Part shown: piece after piece, positions 1 to 10,712 of the stretch
How positions within the stretch are numbered: position 1 is the first letter of the stretch
Layout of the letters: every line of letters starts with the position of its first letter
DNA from: Corynebacterium sp. MSK008
GTDB taxonomy: Bacteria; Actinomycetota; Actinomycetes; Mycobacteriales; Mycobacteriaceae
Direction of reading: 5' to 3'
DNA length: 64,000 nt
Assembly (NCBI RefSeq): GCF_030232585.1
Contig: NZ_JASPJX010000006.1
Location: 1-64,000, forward strand
Made by a program: the position numbers and the translations under genes
Notes under the pieces: generated by a model
What the model was told of the DNA's origin: nothing
What the model saw: only the letters and a program-made list of their open reading frames with translations
Databases searched by the model: none

Positions 1-76
1 AGAACAAAAACAACTGGGATGCCGGTCCGTCCAACATGTCGCGACTCATGCGTCAAGCATGACGCGACTCATGACA

Positions 77-153
77 TGGTGTCCCCGACAGGATTCGAAC
101 CTGCGACCTTCGGTACCGGAAACCGATGCTCTAATCCACTGAGCTACGGAGAC
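77..153 (-). tRNA. tRNA-Arg (anticodon CCG)
   Basis: Read on the minus strand, this 77-nt stretch folds as a cloverleaf. A 7-bp acceptor stem (GTCTCCG with CGGGGAC, one G-T wobble) encloses a D arm with GCTCAGT, an anticodon loop TTCCGGT giving anticodon CCG (decodes CGG, Arg), and a T arm containing GGTTCGAATCC. The discriminator A is followed by an encoded CCA (77-79). It lies downstream of the lut operon and is transcribed in the same direction, but a strong hairpin at 310-341 separates them. Confidence 0.95.
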
Positions 154-309
154 AATGCCGTCTAGATTAGCACCCGGATCCACAGCCAACGAAATTGGAA
201 CGAACCCTAGGGTGACTCCCAGCTTCACCCCATGGATTTGCAACACCCATGTCGCATAATCATTGGTGCGCGCCGCGGGAACGGCGTGACACGGGAAACA
301 ATGACAGCG

Positions 310-341
310 AAACGGCCGGCCCCGAGAGGGACCGGCCGTTT
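310..341 (-). terminator. Hairpin terminator after the lut operon
   Basis: A 10-bp perfect inverted repeat (310-319 with 332-341) is extended inward past one mismatch by three more C-G pairs closing a GAGA tetraloop. It has A/T triplets at its outer ends. It sits 23 bp downstream of the lutC stop and probably terminates the leftward lutABC transcript. Its symmetry means it could also work in the other direction. Confidence 0.75.
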
Positions 342-364
342 CGTTATGCCAGGCTAAGCGCCGG

Positions 365-1039
365 CTACTTCACAACCATCACGATCAGGTCGCGCGGGCC
401 GTGCACGCCTTCGACGCGCACGAGCTCGATATCGGAGGTCGCGGACGGACCAGAGATCATGGTCGCCGGGCGCTCCGGGTCGATGCGGGAGATCATCTCC
501 GGCACGCCGAAGACGACGGATTCCGGGCGCACGATGCAGATGTGGCGGTCCGGGACCAGGGATAGGGCGCGGCGACCGCACACGTCACCGGATTCCAGCA
601 CGATGGAGCCGGTCTGCGCGGAGGTGACCTTGGAGTCGGTGATCACGGCGTCGACGTCGGAAAGCTCGCGCGGATCGGTGTCGTTGGAATCCGGGCGTGC
701 GGTGCCTGCGAAGCCGTCGAAAAGCGAGGCGTCCAGGCCGGGGGCGTAGACGACCTCGTTGCACTTGCGGTCCGCGAGCACCTTGACGATGTCCTCGGCG
801 AGGGTCGCCTCGGTGGTCTCCACAACGTCCGCCTTGTAGTCCACGAGGCGGTCGATGAGGATCTCGCGCAGCTCGTCGCCGGAGATGTCGGAGGAGGTGT
901 TGTAGTTGCGCACCACCTCGACGTGCTCCGGGGTGTTGGACAGCTGCTGTGCGTCGCGGATGCGCTTGAGGATCTCGCGCTTCGCGTCCTCGTTACGGGT
1001 GTCGCGCGGGGCAGAATTACCGTTTACTCGAGTAGTCAT
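365..1039 (-). CDS. lutC: Lactate utilization protein C (LUD domain)
   Basis: A 224-aa LUD-domain protein, the third subunit of the LutABC iron-sulfur lactate dehydrogenase that oxidises L-lactate to pyruvate. Conserved LUD segments are visible: [19 protein letters not shown] around residues 133-151 and a [19 protein letters not shown] block around 195-213. The ATG lies directly after the lutB stop codon (0 nt gap), so the two are probably translationally coupled. The family's role is established in Bacillus; the substrate is inferred here from the full lutA-lutB-lutC set and the adjacent lactate permease. Confidence 0.9.
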   Translation of the reverse strand: MTTRVNGNSAPRDTRNEDAKREILKRIRDAQQLSNTPEHVEVVRNYNTSSDISGDELREILIDRLVDYKADVVETTEATLAEDIVKVLADRKCNEVVYAPGLDASLFDGFAGTARPDSNDTDPRELSDVDAVITDSKVTSAQTGSIVLESGDVCGRRALSLVPDRHICIVRPESVVFGVPEMISRIDPERPATMISGPSATSDIELVRVEGVHGPRDLIVMVVK

Positions 1040-2593
1040 TTACTTGTCCTCTTCCTCGAAACGCTCGCCGGTGACCTTCTGGCCCTCCGGGATGCCCTGC
1101 TCGCGGGCCTCAGCGAGCAGACGCTCGGCCTCCTCGGAGCCCCACCACTGGCGGAAGGACTTCTTCGGCGGCACGGCGACATCGCGGTACTCGGTCCAGC
1201 CGGAGATCGGCGGCGGCATGAGGTCGATCTTGCCGTTGAAGCCGCCAAGCACGCGGCCCAGGGCCACCATGCGGACCAGCTTGTCCCACACGCCGCTGCG
1301 GCCCCAGACCTGGGCCAGGGAAGCGAACGCCGCGCGCTCAACGTGGTTCGGCTCGTTCTTCGCCTTCTGGTAGCGCAGCTCCAGCAGAATGTCCGTGATC
1401 GGGATCTTCACCGGGCAGACCTCGTTGCAGCGGCCACACAGGGAAGACGCGTACGGCAGGGAGCCGTTCGGGTCGTCCGAGGAGTCGATGCCGGTCAGCT
1501 GCGGTGACAAAATCGCGCCGATCGGGCCCGGGTAGGTGGAGCCATACGAGTGGCCGCCGGCACGCTCGTAGACTGGGCAGACGTTCAGGCAGGCGGAGCA
1601 GCGGATGCACTTCAGGGCCTCGCGGCCGATCTCGCTGGACAGAGCGGCGGTGCGGCCGTTGTCCAGGAGGACGATGTGGAAGTTCTGCGGACCGTCGCCC
1701 TCGGTCACGCCGGACCACAGGGAGGTGTACGGGTTCATGCGCTCGCCGGTGGAGGAGCGCGGCAGCAGCTGCAGGAACACGCCGAGGTCCTCGAAGTTCG
1801 GCAGCAGCTTCTCAATGCCCATGACGGTGATCAGGGTCTCCGGCAAGGTCAGGCACATACGGCCGTTGCCTTCGGACTCCACGATGGAGACGGTGCCGGT
1901 GTCCGCGCAACCGAAGTTGGCGCCGGAGATGGCCACCTTTGCCTCCATGAACTGCTGACGCAGGTACTTGCGGGCAGCCTCAGCCAGCTCCGCCGGGTCC
2001 TGGGTGAGAGTCTCGTCCGTGTTCGGCATCTTCGCGGCGAAGATGTCGCGGATCTCCGCGCGGTTGCGGTGGATCGCCGGGACCAGGATGTGGGAGGGGA
2101 AGTCCTCGCCGAGCTGCACGATGAGCTCTGCCAGGTCGGTCTCTTGCGCGAAGATGCCGGCCTTTTCCAGCTCCTCGTTCAGGGCGATTTCCTGGGTGGC
2201 CATGGACTTGATCTTGACAACCTTGTCCTCGCCGGTGGCCTTGACCAAGTCCTGGATGATCTCGTTGGCTTCCTTGGAGTCACGTGCCCAGTGGACATGG
2301 CCGCCGCGGGCGGTCACGTTCTCCTCGAACTGCTCCAGCAGCTCGGGCATGCGGGAAGCGACGTCGCGCTTGATGGTGGAGCCTGCCTCGCGCAGATCCT
2401 GCCAATCGTCCACCTCGTCCACGACAGCCTGGCGCTTCACGCGGATGGTGGTGGTGGCGTACTGGTAGTTGCGGCGCTTGGTTACGTCGTTGAGTTCGTG
2501 GTGCGCAGCCTTCTGGAACTTCTCCTTGCCCCGCAGGTGGGAAGGGCCGTTCGCGAACGGCGGCATAGTGGGTTGACCGAGTGCGACCTTCAC
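1040..2593 (-). CDS. lutB: Lactate utilization iron-sulfur protein B
   Basis: A 517-aa protein with an N-terminal LUD-type domain and a C-terminal ferredoxin-like domain. The first 4Fe-4S motif is C329-x2-C332-x2-C335-x3-C339-P and the second begins C386-x2-C389-x3-C393-P. This is the electron-transfer subunit of LutABC. The GTG start at 2593 overlaps the lutA stop (GTGA), implying translational coupling; an internal ATG (codon 10) is a possible alternative start. Its length and two-cluster layout match the LutB/YkgF family. Confidence 0.92.
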   Translation of the reverse strand: MKVALGQPTMPPFANGPSHLRGKEKFQKAAHHELNDVTKRRNYQYATTTIRVKRQAVVDEVDDWQDLREAGSTIKRDVASRMPELLEQFEENVTARGGHVHWARDSKEANEIIQDLVKATGEDKVVKIKSMATQEIALNEELEKAGIFAQETDLAELIVQLGEDFPSHILVPAIHRNRAEIRDIFAAKMPNTDETLTQDPAELAEAARKYLRQQFMEAKVAISGANFGCADTGTVSIVESEGNGRMCLTLPETLITVMGIEKLLPNFEDLGVFLQLLPRSSTGERMNPYTSLWSGVTEGDGPQNFHIVLLDNGRTAALSSEIGREALKCIRCSACLNVCPVYERAGGHSYGSTYPGPIGAILSPQLTGIDSSDDPNGSLPYASSLCGRCNEVCPVKIPITDILLELRYQKAKNEPNHVERAAFASLAQVWGRSGVWDKLVRMVALGRVLGGFNGKIDLMPPPISGWTEYRDVAVPPKKSFRQWWGSEEAERLLAEAREQGIPEGQKVTGERFEEEDK

Positions 2594-3375
2594 AGCATCT
2601 TCTCCTTCTTGTACGCCGCCGACGTCGGGGTCAGCGGGTGCTCCTTGGTGGAGGCGAGGATCTCCGCCATGTGCACAGCGCGGATGCCCTGGTGCTGACG
2701 GGACATTGCGCCCGCGATGTTCATCAGGCAGGAAGAGTCACCGGCGGTGACGTACTCGGCCTGGGTGTCCTTGATGTGGCGGACCTTGTCGGAGACCATG
2801 GCGGAGGAGACCTCGGGCATCTTCACGGAGAAGGTGCCGCCGAAGCCGCAGCATTCCTCAGAGTTGGGCAGATCCACCAGCTCCAGGCCCTCGACGTGGC
2901 GCAGCAGCTCGGTCGGGCGGTCGCCGACCTTGATGAAGCGCAGGGAGTGGCAGGAGGAGTGGTAGGTCACGCGGTGCGGGAAGAACGCGCCCACGTCGTA
3001 GGTGCCCGCGACGTCCACGATGAACTCGGAGAGGTCGTAGGTCTTCTTCGACGCGGTCCTGGCGCCGTCCGCCAGTGCCTTGGAACCGAAACGCTCCGCC
3101 AGCTCGACGTGCTGCTCGCGCACGGCACCGGCGCACGAGCCGGAGGGTGCGACGACGTAGTCGATGGAGGGGTCCGAGAAGGCATCGACATAGGTTTCGA
3201 TGATCGGAATTGCCTGCTCTTTATAGCCGGTGTTCACGTGCATCTGGCCACAGCAGGTCTGCTGGTCTGGAAAGACAACGTCGTAGCCCAAGCGGGAAAG
3301 CACAATGGCCGAGGCCTTGTGCGCGTCGGGGAAGAGGGCGTCGCCGATACAAGTAGAAAACAGCGCTACTCGCAT
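2590..3375 (-). CDS. lutA: Lactate utilization protein A (CCG-domain oxidoreductase)
   Basis: A 261-aa (Fe-S)-binding oxidoreductase of the LutA/YkgE family with two cysteine-rich CCG domains: TCCGQMH near residue 40 and ECCGFGG near residue 180. The start at 3375 was chosen because an AGGAG sits 7 nt upstream of its ATG; the frame stays open for 9 more codons upstream without support. First gene of the overlapping lutABC set, about 90 bp downstream of the permease gene. It is predicted to work with LutB and LutC in oxidising L-lactate, feeding electrons to the respiratory chain. Confidence 0.92.
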   Translation of the reverse strand: MRVALFSTCIGDALFPDAHKASAIVLSRLGYDVVFPDQQTCCGQMHVNTGYKEQAIPIIETYVDAFSDPSIDYVVAPSGSCAGAVREQHVELAERFGSKALADGARTASKKTYDLSEFIVDVAGTYDVGAFFPHRVTYHSSCHSLRFIKVGDRPTELLRHVEGLELVDLPNSEECCGFGGTFSVKMPEVSSAMVSDKVRHIKDTQAEYVTAGDSSCLMNIAGAMSRQHQGIRAVHMAEILASTKEHPLTPTSAAYKKEKML

Positions 3376-3465
3376 GTTCGGACTCCTAAATTGTGAGATC
3401 ACAGGGAAAAATGAAAGCCCCCGCAGGCTGTGATGACCTCGAGGGCTCCGATATTCGGTTGTCAG

Positions 3466-5148
3466 TTACGGAACGACCGGCGCAAGTGCTTCCAGAACGT
3501 TCGTCTGAAGGAACACTATCACGCACACAGCAACCAGGAAGCCGAAGCTCCAACCGACGACCTTCTTGAAGATCTCGGACTCCTTGCCCTCCATGTTCAC
3601 CGCGGTGGCGGCGATGGCGAGGGACTGCGGGGAGATCATCTTGCCCACAACACCACCGGTGGTGTTCGCGGCCAGCATGAGGTCCGGGTTGAGATCCAGG
3701 TTGTTTGCGGCGGTGACCTGGAGGTTGGCAAACAGTGCGTTGGCGGAGGTGTCGGAACCGGTGACGGCCACGCCGACCCAGCCGAGAATCGGCGCGAAGA
3801 ACGCGAACGCCGGGCCGAGGTTGGCGAAGAACTCGCCGATGGTCACGGTCTGGCCGGAGTAGTTCATCACGTACGCCAGCGCGAGGACGAGCACGATGGT
3901 TAGCGCGGACCAGCGCATCTTCCAGGCGGTGTCCACAAATTCCTTGCCCACCTGACCCCAGGTGAGCTTGTAGCGACCGTTCTCGTTGAACGCCATGTAC
4001 AGCACGGTGACGATCAGGGCGGAGATGACCATCAGGCTGCCCGGGTTGTTGATGTAGGCGAACGAGTAGTCGCTGTTGACCGGCTCACCCGCTGCGTTGA
4101 GCAGTTGGCCGTCGAGGCCCGGCCAAGGGAAGGAGATCTTGAACTGCTTCAGCCAGTTCGGGATCGTGCTGCCCAGGTTGGCCAGGCCGAACACGACCAC
4201 AACCACCGCGTACGGGAGCAGCGCCATGAAGACGCGGTTGGACGGCAGGTCCACCTCTTCGCCGTCGGCTGTGGCGCTGTGCTCCAGGCCGAGACGCTCA
4301 CGCATGCCTTCGACGCCGCGCGGCTGCCAGAAACGCAGCAACACGAACGCCGCACCCAGCGCGATGATGCAGGCAATCACGTCGGTGAGCTGGTAGGCGA
4401 AGTGGTTGGAGGTCCACCACTGGGCGATACCGAAGGACAGGCCGATGACGAAGGCTGCGGGTGCAGTCTCGCGGACACCGCGCCAGCCGTCGATAAGCAG
4501 GGCAATGATGAACGGGACGAAGAACGCCAGGAACGGGGTCTGGTGGCCCACGATCGCCGCGATGTTTTCAGTCTGCTCGAGGGTGCGGCCGCCCACGTCG
4601 CCGGCGGTGGTGATCGGGATGGCCACGGCGCCGAACGCCACCGGGGCAGTGTTGGCGATGAGCACCACGGTCGCTGCCTTTAGCGGCGGGATGCCCAGGG
4701 CCAGGATCATGGTGGCGGTAATGGCCACCGGCGCGCCGAAGCCGGCGAGCGCCTCCAGCAGGCCACCGAAGCAGAACGCGATGAGCATCGCCTGGATGCG
4801 CACGTCGCCGTTGCCCATCTTGTCGAATACGAGGCGCAGATCCTCGAAACGTCCGGACGCGACGGTGATCTGGTAGAACCAGATGGCCGTCAGGATCACG
4901 AAAACGATGGGGAACAAGCCGAATAGGCCGCCGCGGAAGGCCGAGGAGATGGCCATGGCGGTGGGCATGTGGAAGCCGAGGATGGCAACCAGGATGGCAA
5001 CGGCCAGCGCGACTGCGCCGGAGGTGTGCGCGCGGGCTTTGAAACCGAGCAGCATGATGAAAAACGTGAGCAGCGGCAAGGTAGACACCAGTGCCGAGAG
5101 GCCCACGTTGCCGCCGACTGCGTCGGTGAAGACTTGGAATTGATCCAT
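3466..5148 (-). CDS. lctP: L-lactate permease (LctP family)
   Basis: A 560-aa polytopic membrane protein of the LctP lactate:H+ symporter family. It has a dozen or more hydrophobic segments and family-like stretches such as GGLLEALAGFGAPVAIT and GWVGVAVTGSDTSANALF. The ATG at 5148 is preferred over a TTG ten codons upstream because only it has a purine-rich stretch (GAAAGAG) at a usable distance; neither site is strong. The gene lies directly upstream of lutABC in the same direction, giving an import-plus-oxidation cluster for lactate. A hairpin-capable gap of 90 bp separates it from lutA. Confidence 0.9.
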   Translation of the reverse strand: MDQFQVFTDAVGGNVGLSALVSTLPLLTFFIMLLGFKARAHTSGAVALAVAILVAILGFHMPTAMAISSAFRGGLFGLFPIVFVILTAIWFYQITVASGRFEDLRLVFDKMGNGDVRIQAMLIAFCFGGLLEALAGFGAPVAITATMILALGIPPLKAATVVLIANTAPVAFGAVAIPITTAGDVGGRTLEQTENIAAIVGHQTPFLAFFVPFIIALLIDGWRGVRETAPAAFVIGLSFGIAQWWTSNHFAYQLTDVIACIIALGAAFVLLRFWQPRGVEGMRERLGLEHSATADGEEVDLPSNRVFMALLPYAVVVVVFGLANLGSTIPNWLKQFKISFPWPGLDGQLLNAAGEPVNSDYSFAYINNPGSLMVISALIVTVLYMAFNENGRYKLTWGQVGKEFVDTAWKMRWSALTIVLVLALAYVMNYSGQTVTIGEFFANLGPAFAFFAPILGWVGVAVTGSDTSANALFANLQVTAANNLDLNPDLMLAANTTGGVVGKMISPQSLAIAATAVNMEGKESEIFKKVVGWSFGFLVAVCVIVFLQTNVLEALAPVVP

Positions 5149-5237
5149 GGGAGGCTCTTTCGAGTCAGGAACGGGCAATGACTGGGAAAAGAATATGCCA
5201 TTAGGTAGCCGAAAGTGACCAATCAGGGTAAGTAAAA

Positions 5238-5251
5238 TTGGTGTGACCTAA
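5238..5251. promoter_or_regulatory. Possible GntR-type operator upstream of lctP
   Basis: TTGGTGTGACCTAA is an imperfect dyad resembling TnGTnnnACnA-type sites bound by FadR/LldR-like GntR repressors of lactate genes; one half-site position deviates. It lies about 90 bp upstream of lctP in the lctP-argS intergenic region. No regulator gene is present locally. Weak candidate only. Confidence 0.3.
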
Positions 5252-5314
5252 CGCATAGACCTTGCTGTGGGCACGCTTCGTGCGGTGTCGGCGGGTGATT
5301 TAGACTTGTGCTCC

Positions 5315-6967
5315 ATGACGCCAGCTGAACTCGCAACCACCGTGAAAGAGGCCGCGACGCGCGTGCTCGCCGCCCACGACCTCGACGCCTCCGTTGTCCC
5401 CGACACCGTGACCGTGGAGCGCCCCCGCAACCCCGAGCACGGCGACTACGCCACCAACATCGCGCTCCAGGTGGCCAAGAAAGCTGGCACCAACCCTCGC
5501 GAGCTTGCAACTTGGCTTGTCGACGACCTGTCGGACAACCCCGCAATCGACTCCGCCGAGATCGCCGGTCCCGGCTTTATCAACCTGCGCCTCGCCGCCG
5601 GCGCGCAGGGCCAACTCGTGGCGAAGGTGCTGGACGAGGCCGAGAAGTTCGGCCACAGCGATCTGTACGCGGGCGAGAAGATCAACCTTGAGTTCGTCTC
5701 CGCCAACCCCACCGGCCCGATCCACCTCGGCGGCACCCGCTGGGCGGCAGTGGGCGACTCGCTCGGCCGCGTGCTCGAAGCCGCCGGCGCGGAGGTGACC
5801 CGCGAGTACTACTTCAACGACCACGGCGGGCAGATCGACCGATTCTCCCGTTCGCTCGTCGCCGCCGCGAAGGGCGAGCCCACTCCGGAGGACGGTTACG
5901 GCGGCGATTACATCCGCGAGATTGCCCAGGGGGTCGTCGAAAAGCATCCTGATGCTCTCGACGGCACCGATGCCGAGGTGCAGGAAACCTTCCGCGCGGC
6001 CGGTGTGGAGATGATGTTCGCGCAGATCAAGCAGTCCCTGCACGAGTTCGGCGTGGACTTCGACGTGTACTTCCACGAAAACTCGCTGTTCGAGTCGGGA
6101 GCTGTGGACAAGGCCGTGCAAACGCTGAAGGACAACGGCAACCTGTACGAAAACGACGGCGCGTGGTGGCTGCGCTCCAGCGACTTCGGCGACGACAAGG
6201 ACCGCGTCGTGCTCAAGTCCGACGGCGACGCCGCCTATATCGCAGGCGACATCGCGTACGTGGCCGACAAGTTCGACCGCGGGCACACCCTGGCCATCTA
6301 TATGCTGGGCGCTGACCACCACGGCTACATTGCGCGTCTGAAGGCTGCGGCGCAGGCGCTGGGCTACAACGCGGACGCTGTCGAGGTGCTCATCGGCCAG
6401 ATGGTCAACCTGGTGCGCGACGGCCAAGCCGTGAAGATGTCCAAGCGCGCCGGCACCGTAATCACGCTCGAGGACCTCGTGGACGCCATCGGCGTCGACG
6501 GCGCGCGGTACTCGCTGGTGCGCTCCTCGGTGGACTCCACACTGGACATCGACCTGGACCTGTGGACAAAGCAGTCCTCCGACAACCCTGTTTACTACGT
6601 GCAGTACGCCCACGCCCGCCTGTGCTCCATCGGGCGCAAGGCGGCAGAAGCCGGCGTGTCCTACGCCGACCCGGACTTAGCGTTGCTCACCCACGACAAG
6701 GAGGGCGACCTCATCCGCACCCTCGGCGAGTACCCGGCCGTCGTGCGCGCCGCCGCCGAGCTGCGCGAGCCGCACCGCATCGCCCGCTACACAGAGGAGT
6801 TGGCCAGCGCGTTCCACAAGTTCTACGACTCGTGCCAGATCCTGCCCAAGGCCGGCGAGGATGCGGAGCCGATCCACACCGCCCGCCTCGCCCTGGCGAT
6901 GGCGTCGCGCCAGGTCGTCGCAAACGCACTTGGCCTGATCGGCGTGAGCGCACCGGAGCGGATGTAA
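5315..6967 (+). CDS. argS: Arginine-tRNA ligase
   Basis: A 550-aa class I arginyl-tRNA synthetase that charges tRNA-Arg with arginine using ATP. The HIGH-type motif appears as PTGPIHLGG around residues 132-140 and the KMSKS-type motif as KMSKRAGT near residue 374; the C-terminal DALR anticodon-binding domain is present. A TAGACT hexamer (5301-5306) ends 8 nt before the ATG and there is no Shine-Dalgarno sequence, so a leaderless mRNA is likely. This also argues against the upstream in-frame start. The lysA ATG follows the stop directly, as is usual in corynebacteria. Confidence 0.97.
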   Translation: MTPAELATTVKEAATRVLAAHDLDASVVPDTVTVERPRNPEHGDYATNIALQVAKKAGTNPRELATWLVDDLSDNPAIDSAEIAGPGFINLRLAAGAQGQLVAKVLDEAEKFGHSDLYAGEKINLEFVSANPTGPIHLGGTRWAAVGDSLGRVLEAAGAEVTREYYFNDHGGQIDRFSRSLVAAAKGEPTPEDGYGGDYIREIAQGVVEKHPDALDGTDAEVQETFRAAGVEMMFAQIKQSLHEFGVDFDVYFHENSLFESGAVDKAVQTLKDNGNLYENDGAWWLRSSDFGDDKDRVVLKSDGDAAYIAGDIAYVADKFDRGHTLAIYMLGADHHGYIARLKAAAQALGYNADAVEVLIGQMVNLVRDGQAVKMSKRAGTVITLEDLVDAIGVDGARYSLVRSSVDSTLDIDLDLWTKQSSDNPVYYVQYAHARLCSIGRKAAEAGVSYADPDLALLTHDKEGDLIRTLGEYPAVVRAAAELREPHRIARYTEELASAFHKFYDSCQILPKAGEDAEPIHTARLALAMASRQVVANALGLIGVSAPERM

Positions 6968-8332
6968 ATGACCGTTTTCGTCTCCACGCCCTACGAGAAA
7001 GACAGCGGCGACTTCAATGACCTGCCCGCACACGTCTGGCCCCGCTGCTCCAAGCGCGAGGAAGACGGCGTGGTCACTATCGCCGGTGTGCCGCTGCCGG
7101 AGATTGCCGCGGAGTACGGCACCCCTGTGGTGGTCATCGACGAGGACGACTTCCGCTCCCGCTGCCGCGACATGGCCGCCGCATTTCTGGCTCCGGGGAA
7201 CGTGCACTACGCCTCCAAGGCGTTTCTGACCCGCCGCGTGGCGCGCTGGGTGGACGAAGAGGGCCTCGCCCTCGACGTGGCCAGCGAGAACGAGCTGCGC
7301 ATCGCCCTAGCCGCGGACTTTCCACCGGAGCGCATCACCGTGCACGGCAACAACAAGTCGGACGAGTTTCTGCGTCTGTGCGTGGAGTCCAAGGTCGGCC
7401 ATGTGGTTATCGACTCGCAGCAGGAGCTGGCGCAGCTGGAGGCCGTCGCGAAGCAGGCGGGCGTGAAGCAGGATGTCTTTGTCCGCGTGAAGCCAGGTGT
7501 GGACGCGCACACGCACGAATTCATCGCCACCAGCCACGAGGACCAGAAGTTCGGCATCTCGCTTGCTACCGGCGACGCCCTTTCGGCCGCCACCGCAGCC
7601 ATCACATCCGATTCGCTGGAGCTGACCGGCCTGCACTGCCACGTCGGCTCCCAGGTCTTCGACGCCGAGGGGTTCAAGCTTGCCGCCGAGCGCGTGCTGG
7701 GCCTGTATGCCGAGATCTGGAAGACCCAGGGCGTGGCGTTGGGCTACCTCGACCTCGGCGGCGGCTACGGCATCGCCTACATGCCGGGGGAGTCGCCCTT
7801 GGACGTCAACGCGGTGGCGCGCGACCTCCTCGCCGCAGTGCAGGAAGTCGCTGACGAGCTCGGCATCGCCGCGCCGACCGTGGTGGTCGAGCCCGGCCGC
7901 GCGATCGCCGGCCCGTCCGCAGTGACCGTTTACACCGCCGGCGTGATCAAGGATGTGGACACCTCGTACACCACCTCGCGCCGCTACATCGCGGTCGACG
8001 GCGGCATGAGCGACAACATCCGCCCCTCGCTATACGGCGCGCTTTACGACGCCCGCGTGGTCAACCGCTTCACCGACGGCGCCCCCACAGACACGCGCCT
8101 GGTCGGATCCCACTGCGAGTCCGGCGACATCCTGGTGGAGGAAGCCTCCTGGCCCGATGACATCGCCCCAGGCGATCTCATCGCGCTGGCCGCCACCGGC
8201 GCCTACTGCTACTCGATGGCCTCGAACTACAACGCGTTCGGCCGCCCAGCAGTGGTGTCCGTGCGCGGCGGCGAGGTCACGCCGATGGTGCGCCGGGAGA
8301 CCGTCGAGGATCTGATCGCCCGCGAATATTAA
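6968..8332 (+). CDS. lysA: Diaminopimelate decarboxylase
   Basis: A 454-aa fold-III PLP enzyme that decarboxylates meso-diaminopimelate to L-lysine, the last step of lysine synthesis. The PLP lysine lies in HYASKAF (about K83). The glycine-rich phosphate-binding loop LDLGGGYG is near residue 260, EPGRAI near 308, and the active-site cysteine of the partner subunit is in SHCESGD near 381. It follows argS with no gap, so the two are very likely one transcript. In corynebacteria this argS-lysA pair is a known arrangement that links lysine synthesis with arginine and lysine supply. Confidence 0.97.
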   Translation: MTVFVSTPYEKDSGDFNDLPAHVWPRCSKREEDGVVTIAGVPLPEIAAEYGTPVVVIDEDDFRSRCRDMAAAFLAPGNVHYASKAFLTRRVARWVDEEGLALDVASENELRIALAADFPPERITVHGNNKSDEFLRLCVESKVGHVVIDSQQELAQLEAVAKQAGVKQDVFVRVKPGVDAHTHEFIATSHEDQKFGISLATGDALSAATAAITSDSLELTGLHCHVGSQVFDAEGFKLAAERVLGLYAEIWKTQGVALGYLDLGGGYGIAYMPGESPLDVNAVARDLLAAVQEVADELGIAAPTVVVEPGRAIAGPSAVTVYTAGVIKDVDTSYTTSRRYIAVDGGMSDNIRPSLYGALYDARVVNRFTDGAPTDTRLVGSHCESGDILVEEASWPDDIAPGDLIALAATGAYCYSMASNYNAFGRPAVVSVRGGEVTPMVRRETVEDLIAREY

Positions 8333-8418
8333 TTGACCGGCAGTGCCATTTGCGCGATAGTAGACAAAGCGGTCCACCGCTGATCCCCGCAACGTACGAC
8401 GAAGGAGCTACACGCATC

Positions 8419-9771
8419 ATGACTTCCGCCACCGCCGAGGGATACAACGGCAACTACCCGGGCAAGGGCATCGGCACCCCAGTGGGCATCGCAGTGCTGG
8501 GCAAGGGCACCGTCGGCACAGAGGTGCTGCGCCTGCTGTCCGAGTTCTCCTCCAACTTGGAGAACCGTATCGGTGGCCCGATCGAGGTGAGAGGCGTTGC
8601 GGTATCGGACGTCGAGAAGCATAAAGATGCCCCCGAGGTCCAGGGCCTGTACTTGACTGATGACGCACGCGAACTGGTCACCCGCGACGACGTGGACATC
8701 GTGGTCGAGCTCATCGGAGGCATCGACTACCCGCGCGAACTCGTGCTCGAGGCGCTCAAAGCCGGTAAGTCCGTCGTCACCGCGAACAAGGCCCTTGTGG
8801 CCGCCCACAGCGCTGAGCTTGCAGACGCCGCCAACGCCGCCGGCGTCGACCTCTACTACGAGGCCGCCGTCGCCGCAGCCATTCCGGTGGTGGGCATGCT
8901 GCGCCGCTCGCTCGCGGGCGACCAGGTGCAGAGCATCTCCGGCATCGTCAACGGCACCACCAACTTCATCCTCGATGCCATGGCATCCACCGGCGCCAGC
9001 TACGAGGAAGCGCTCGCTGAGGCCACCCGCCTCGGCTACGCGGAGGCCGACCCGACCGCGGACGTGGAGGGCCACGATGCTGCCTCCAAGGCCGCCATTC
9101 TCGCCTCCATGGGCTTCCACACCCGCGTGACCTTCGACGACGTCTACTGCGAAGGCATCACCAAAATCACCGCCGACGACATAGAGGCCGCCAAGAAGTC
9201 CGGCCACACCATCAAGCTGCTGGCTATCTGCGAGCGGCTTGTCGACGACGCTGGCAACACCACCGGCGTCAACGCCCGAGTCCACCCGACCCTCGTGCCC
9301 AACGAGCACCCGCTCGCGTCCGTGGACAAGTCCTACAACGCCATCTTCGTCGAGGCAGAAGCAGCAGGTCGACTCATGTTCTACGGCAACGGCGCCGGCG
9401 GCGCCCCCACCGCATCCGCAGTACTCGGCGACTTGGTCGGCGCTGCCCGCAACAAGGTCCACGGCGGCCGTGCCCCGGCCGAGAACCCGTACGCGGACTA
9501 CCCGGTTGTCGCGTTCGAGCAGGTGACCACGCGTTACACCATCAACATGACGGTCAACGACCGCGTCGGCGTACTCGCAGACCTCACCGCCCGCTTCGCC
9601 AAGGCCGGCATTTCCTTGTCCGCGGTTCGCCAGGAGGAGTCCGGCGACGAGGCGCACCTGATCGTTGTCACCCACGCCGCCCGCGAGCAGGACCTCAACG
9701 CGATCGTGGAGCAGCTTTCCGGCCACGACGACGTCCTCGCCGTCAACTCCGTCATCCGCCTCGATTCCTAA
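8419..9771 (+). CDS. hom: Homoserine dehydrogenase
   Basis: A 450-aa NAD(P)-dependent homoserine dehydrogenase that reduces aspartate semialdehyde to homoserine, the branch point to threonine and methionine. It has an N-terminal Rossmann motif ([11 protein letters not shown], residues about 25-35), the central catalytic domain with VNGTTNFIL, and a C-terminal ACT domain from about residue 375. ACT domains in this family carry the site for threonine feedback inhibition. The start at 8419 is fixed by GAAGGAG (8401-8407) 11 nt upstream. An AT-rich TAGTAGACA stretch near 8360 may hold the promoter of the hom-thrB unit. Confidence 0.97.
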   Translation: MTSATAEGYNGNYPGKGIGTPVGIAVLGKGTVGTEVLRLLSEFSSNLENRIGGPIEVRGVAVSDVEKHKDAPEVQGLYLTDDARELVTRDDVDIVVELIGGIDYPRELVLEALKAGKSVVTANKALVAAHSAELADAANAAGVDLYYEAAVAAAIPVVGMLRRSLAGDQVQSISGIVNGTTNFILDAMASTGASYEEALAEATRLGYAEADPTADVEGHDAASKAAILASMGFHTRVTFDDVYCEGITKITADDIEAAKKSGHTIKLLAICERLVDDAGNTTGVNARVHPTLVPNEHPLASVDKSYNAIFVEAEAAGRLMFYGNGAGGAPTASAVLGDLVGAARNKVHGGRAPAENPYADYPVVAFEQVTTRYTINMTVNDRVGVLADLTARFAKAGISLSAVRQEESGDEAHLIVVTHAAREQDLNAIVEQLSGHDDVLAVNSVIRLDS

Positions 9772-9782
9772 GGTTTCCGTCT

Positions 9783-10712
9783 ATGGCTATTGATTTGCAA
9801 CCCGGCCTGAAAGTCAAGGTCACCGTCCCCGGTTCCTCGGCGAACCTGGGCCCCGGCTTCGACACCCTCGGCATTGCGCTGAGCATCTATGACACCCTTG
9901 AGGTTGAGGTCACCGACTCCGGCCTTGAGGTGGAAATCTTCGGCGAGGGCGCCGACGACCTTCCCCGCGACAGCTCCAACCTCGTCGTCCGGGCCATCCA
10001 GTCCGGCCTGGCCTCCGCGGACGTCTCCGCACCCGGCCTGCGCGTGGTGTGCCACAACACCATCCCGCAATCCCGCGGCCTCGGATCTTCCGCCTCGGCC
10101 GCCGTCGCCGGTGTGTTCGCCGCCAACGCGCTGGCGGGCTCCCCGCTTGATGAAGAAGCCGTCGTGCAGCTGTCCTCCGAGTTTGAGGGCCACCCCGACA
10201 ACGCCGGCGCATCCGCCCTCGGCGGGGCAGTGGTGTCCTGGACCGACATTCCCGTCGACGGCCAGTCCAAGCCGTCCTACCGCGCCGTGCGCATCCCGGT
10301 GGACGAGTCGATTAAGGCCGTCGCGCTCGTGCCTGACTTCCACGCTTCCACCAACGCCGTGCGCAAGGTGCTGCCCAGCCACGTCACCCACACGGACGCG
10401 CGTTTCAATGTCTCGCGCACCGCGGTGATGACGGCCGCGCTGCAGCACCACCCGCAGCTGCTCTTTGAGGGCACCCGCGACCGCCTCCACCAGCCGTACC
10501 GCGCCGACGTCCTGCCAGTGACTGCGGAGTGGGTCAACCGCCTGCGCAACCGCGGCCACGCCGCCTACCTTTCCGGCGCCGGCCCGACCGCACTGGTGCT
10601 CACCACCACTGAGGTGGAGCCGTCGCTTCTCGACGAAGCACGTTCCGCCGGTCTCCGCGTCATCGAACTCGACGTCGCCGGCCCGGCCGCAGCTGAGCTC
10701 GTGCGCGACTAG
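9783..10712 (+). CDS. thrB: Homoserine kinase
   Basis: A 309-aa GHMP-family kinase that phosphorylates homoserine with ATP on the way to threonine. The N-terminal [16 protein letters not shown] block and the ATP-binding loop [16 protein letters not shown] (about residues 97-112) are clear. It follows hom by 11 bp in the classical hom-thrB operon. Its stop codon overlaps, in convergent orientation, the stop codon of the HNH endonuclease gene on the other strand (10709-10712). No hairpin separates the two transcripts. Confidence 0.97.
   Translation: MAIDLQPGLKVKVTVPGSSANLGPGFDTLGIALSIYDTLEVEVTDSGLEVEIFGEGADDLPRDSSNLVVRAIQSGLASADVSAPGLRVVCHNTIPQSRGLGSSASAAVAGVFAANALAGSPLDEEAVVQLSSEFEGHPDNAGASALGGAVVSWTDIPVDGQSKPSYRAVRIPVDESIKAVALVPDFHASTNAVRKVLPSHVTHTDARFNVSRTAVMTAALQHHPQLLFEGTRDRLHQPYRADVLPVTAEWVNRLRNRGHAAYLSGAGPTALVLTTTEVEPSLLDEARSAGLRVIELDVAGPAAAELVRD

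Noticed and set aside
1550..2698. Plus-strand 382-codon frame across lutB
   Set aside because: Antisense to lutB with its clear cysteine motifs; its translation shows no motif.
5301..5314. Riboswitch or attenuator before argS-lysA
   Set aside because: The promoter hexamer lies only 8 nt before the argS ATG, leaving no leader for such an element.
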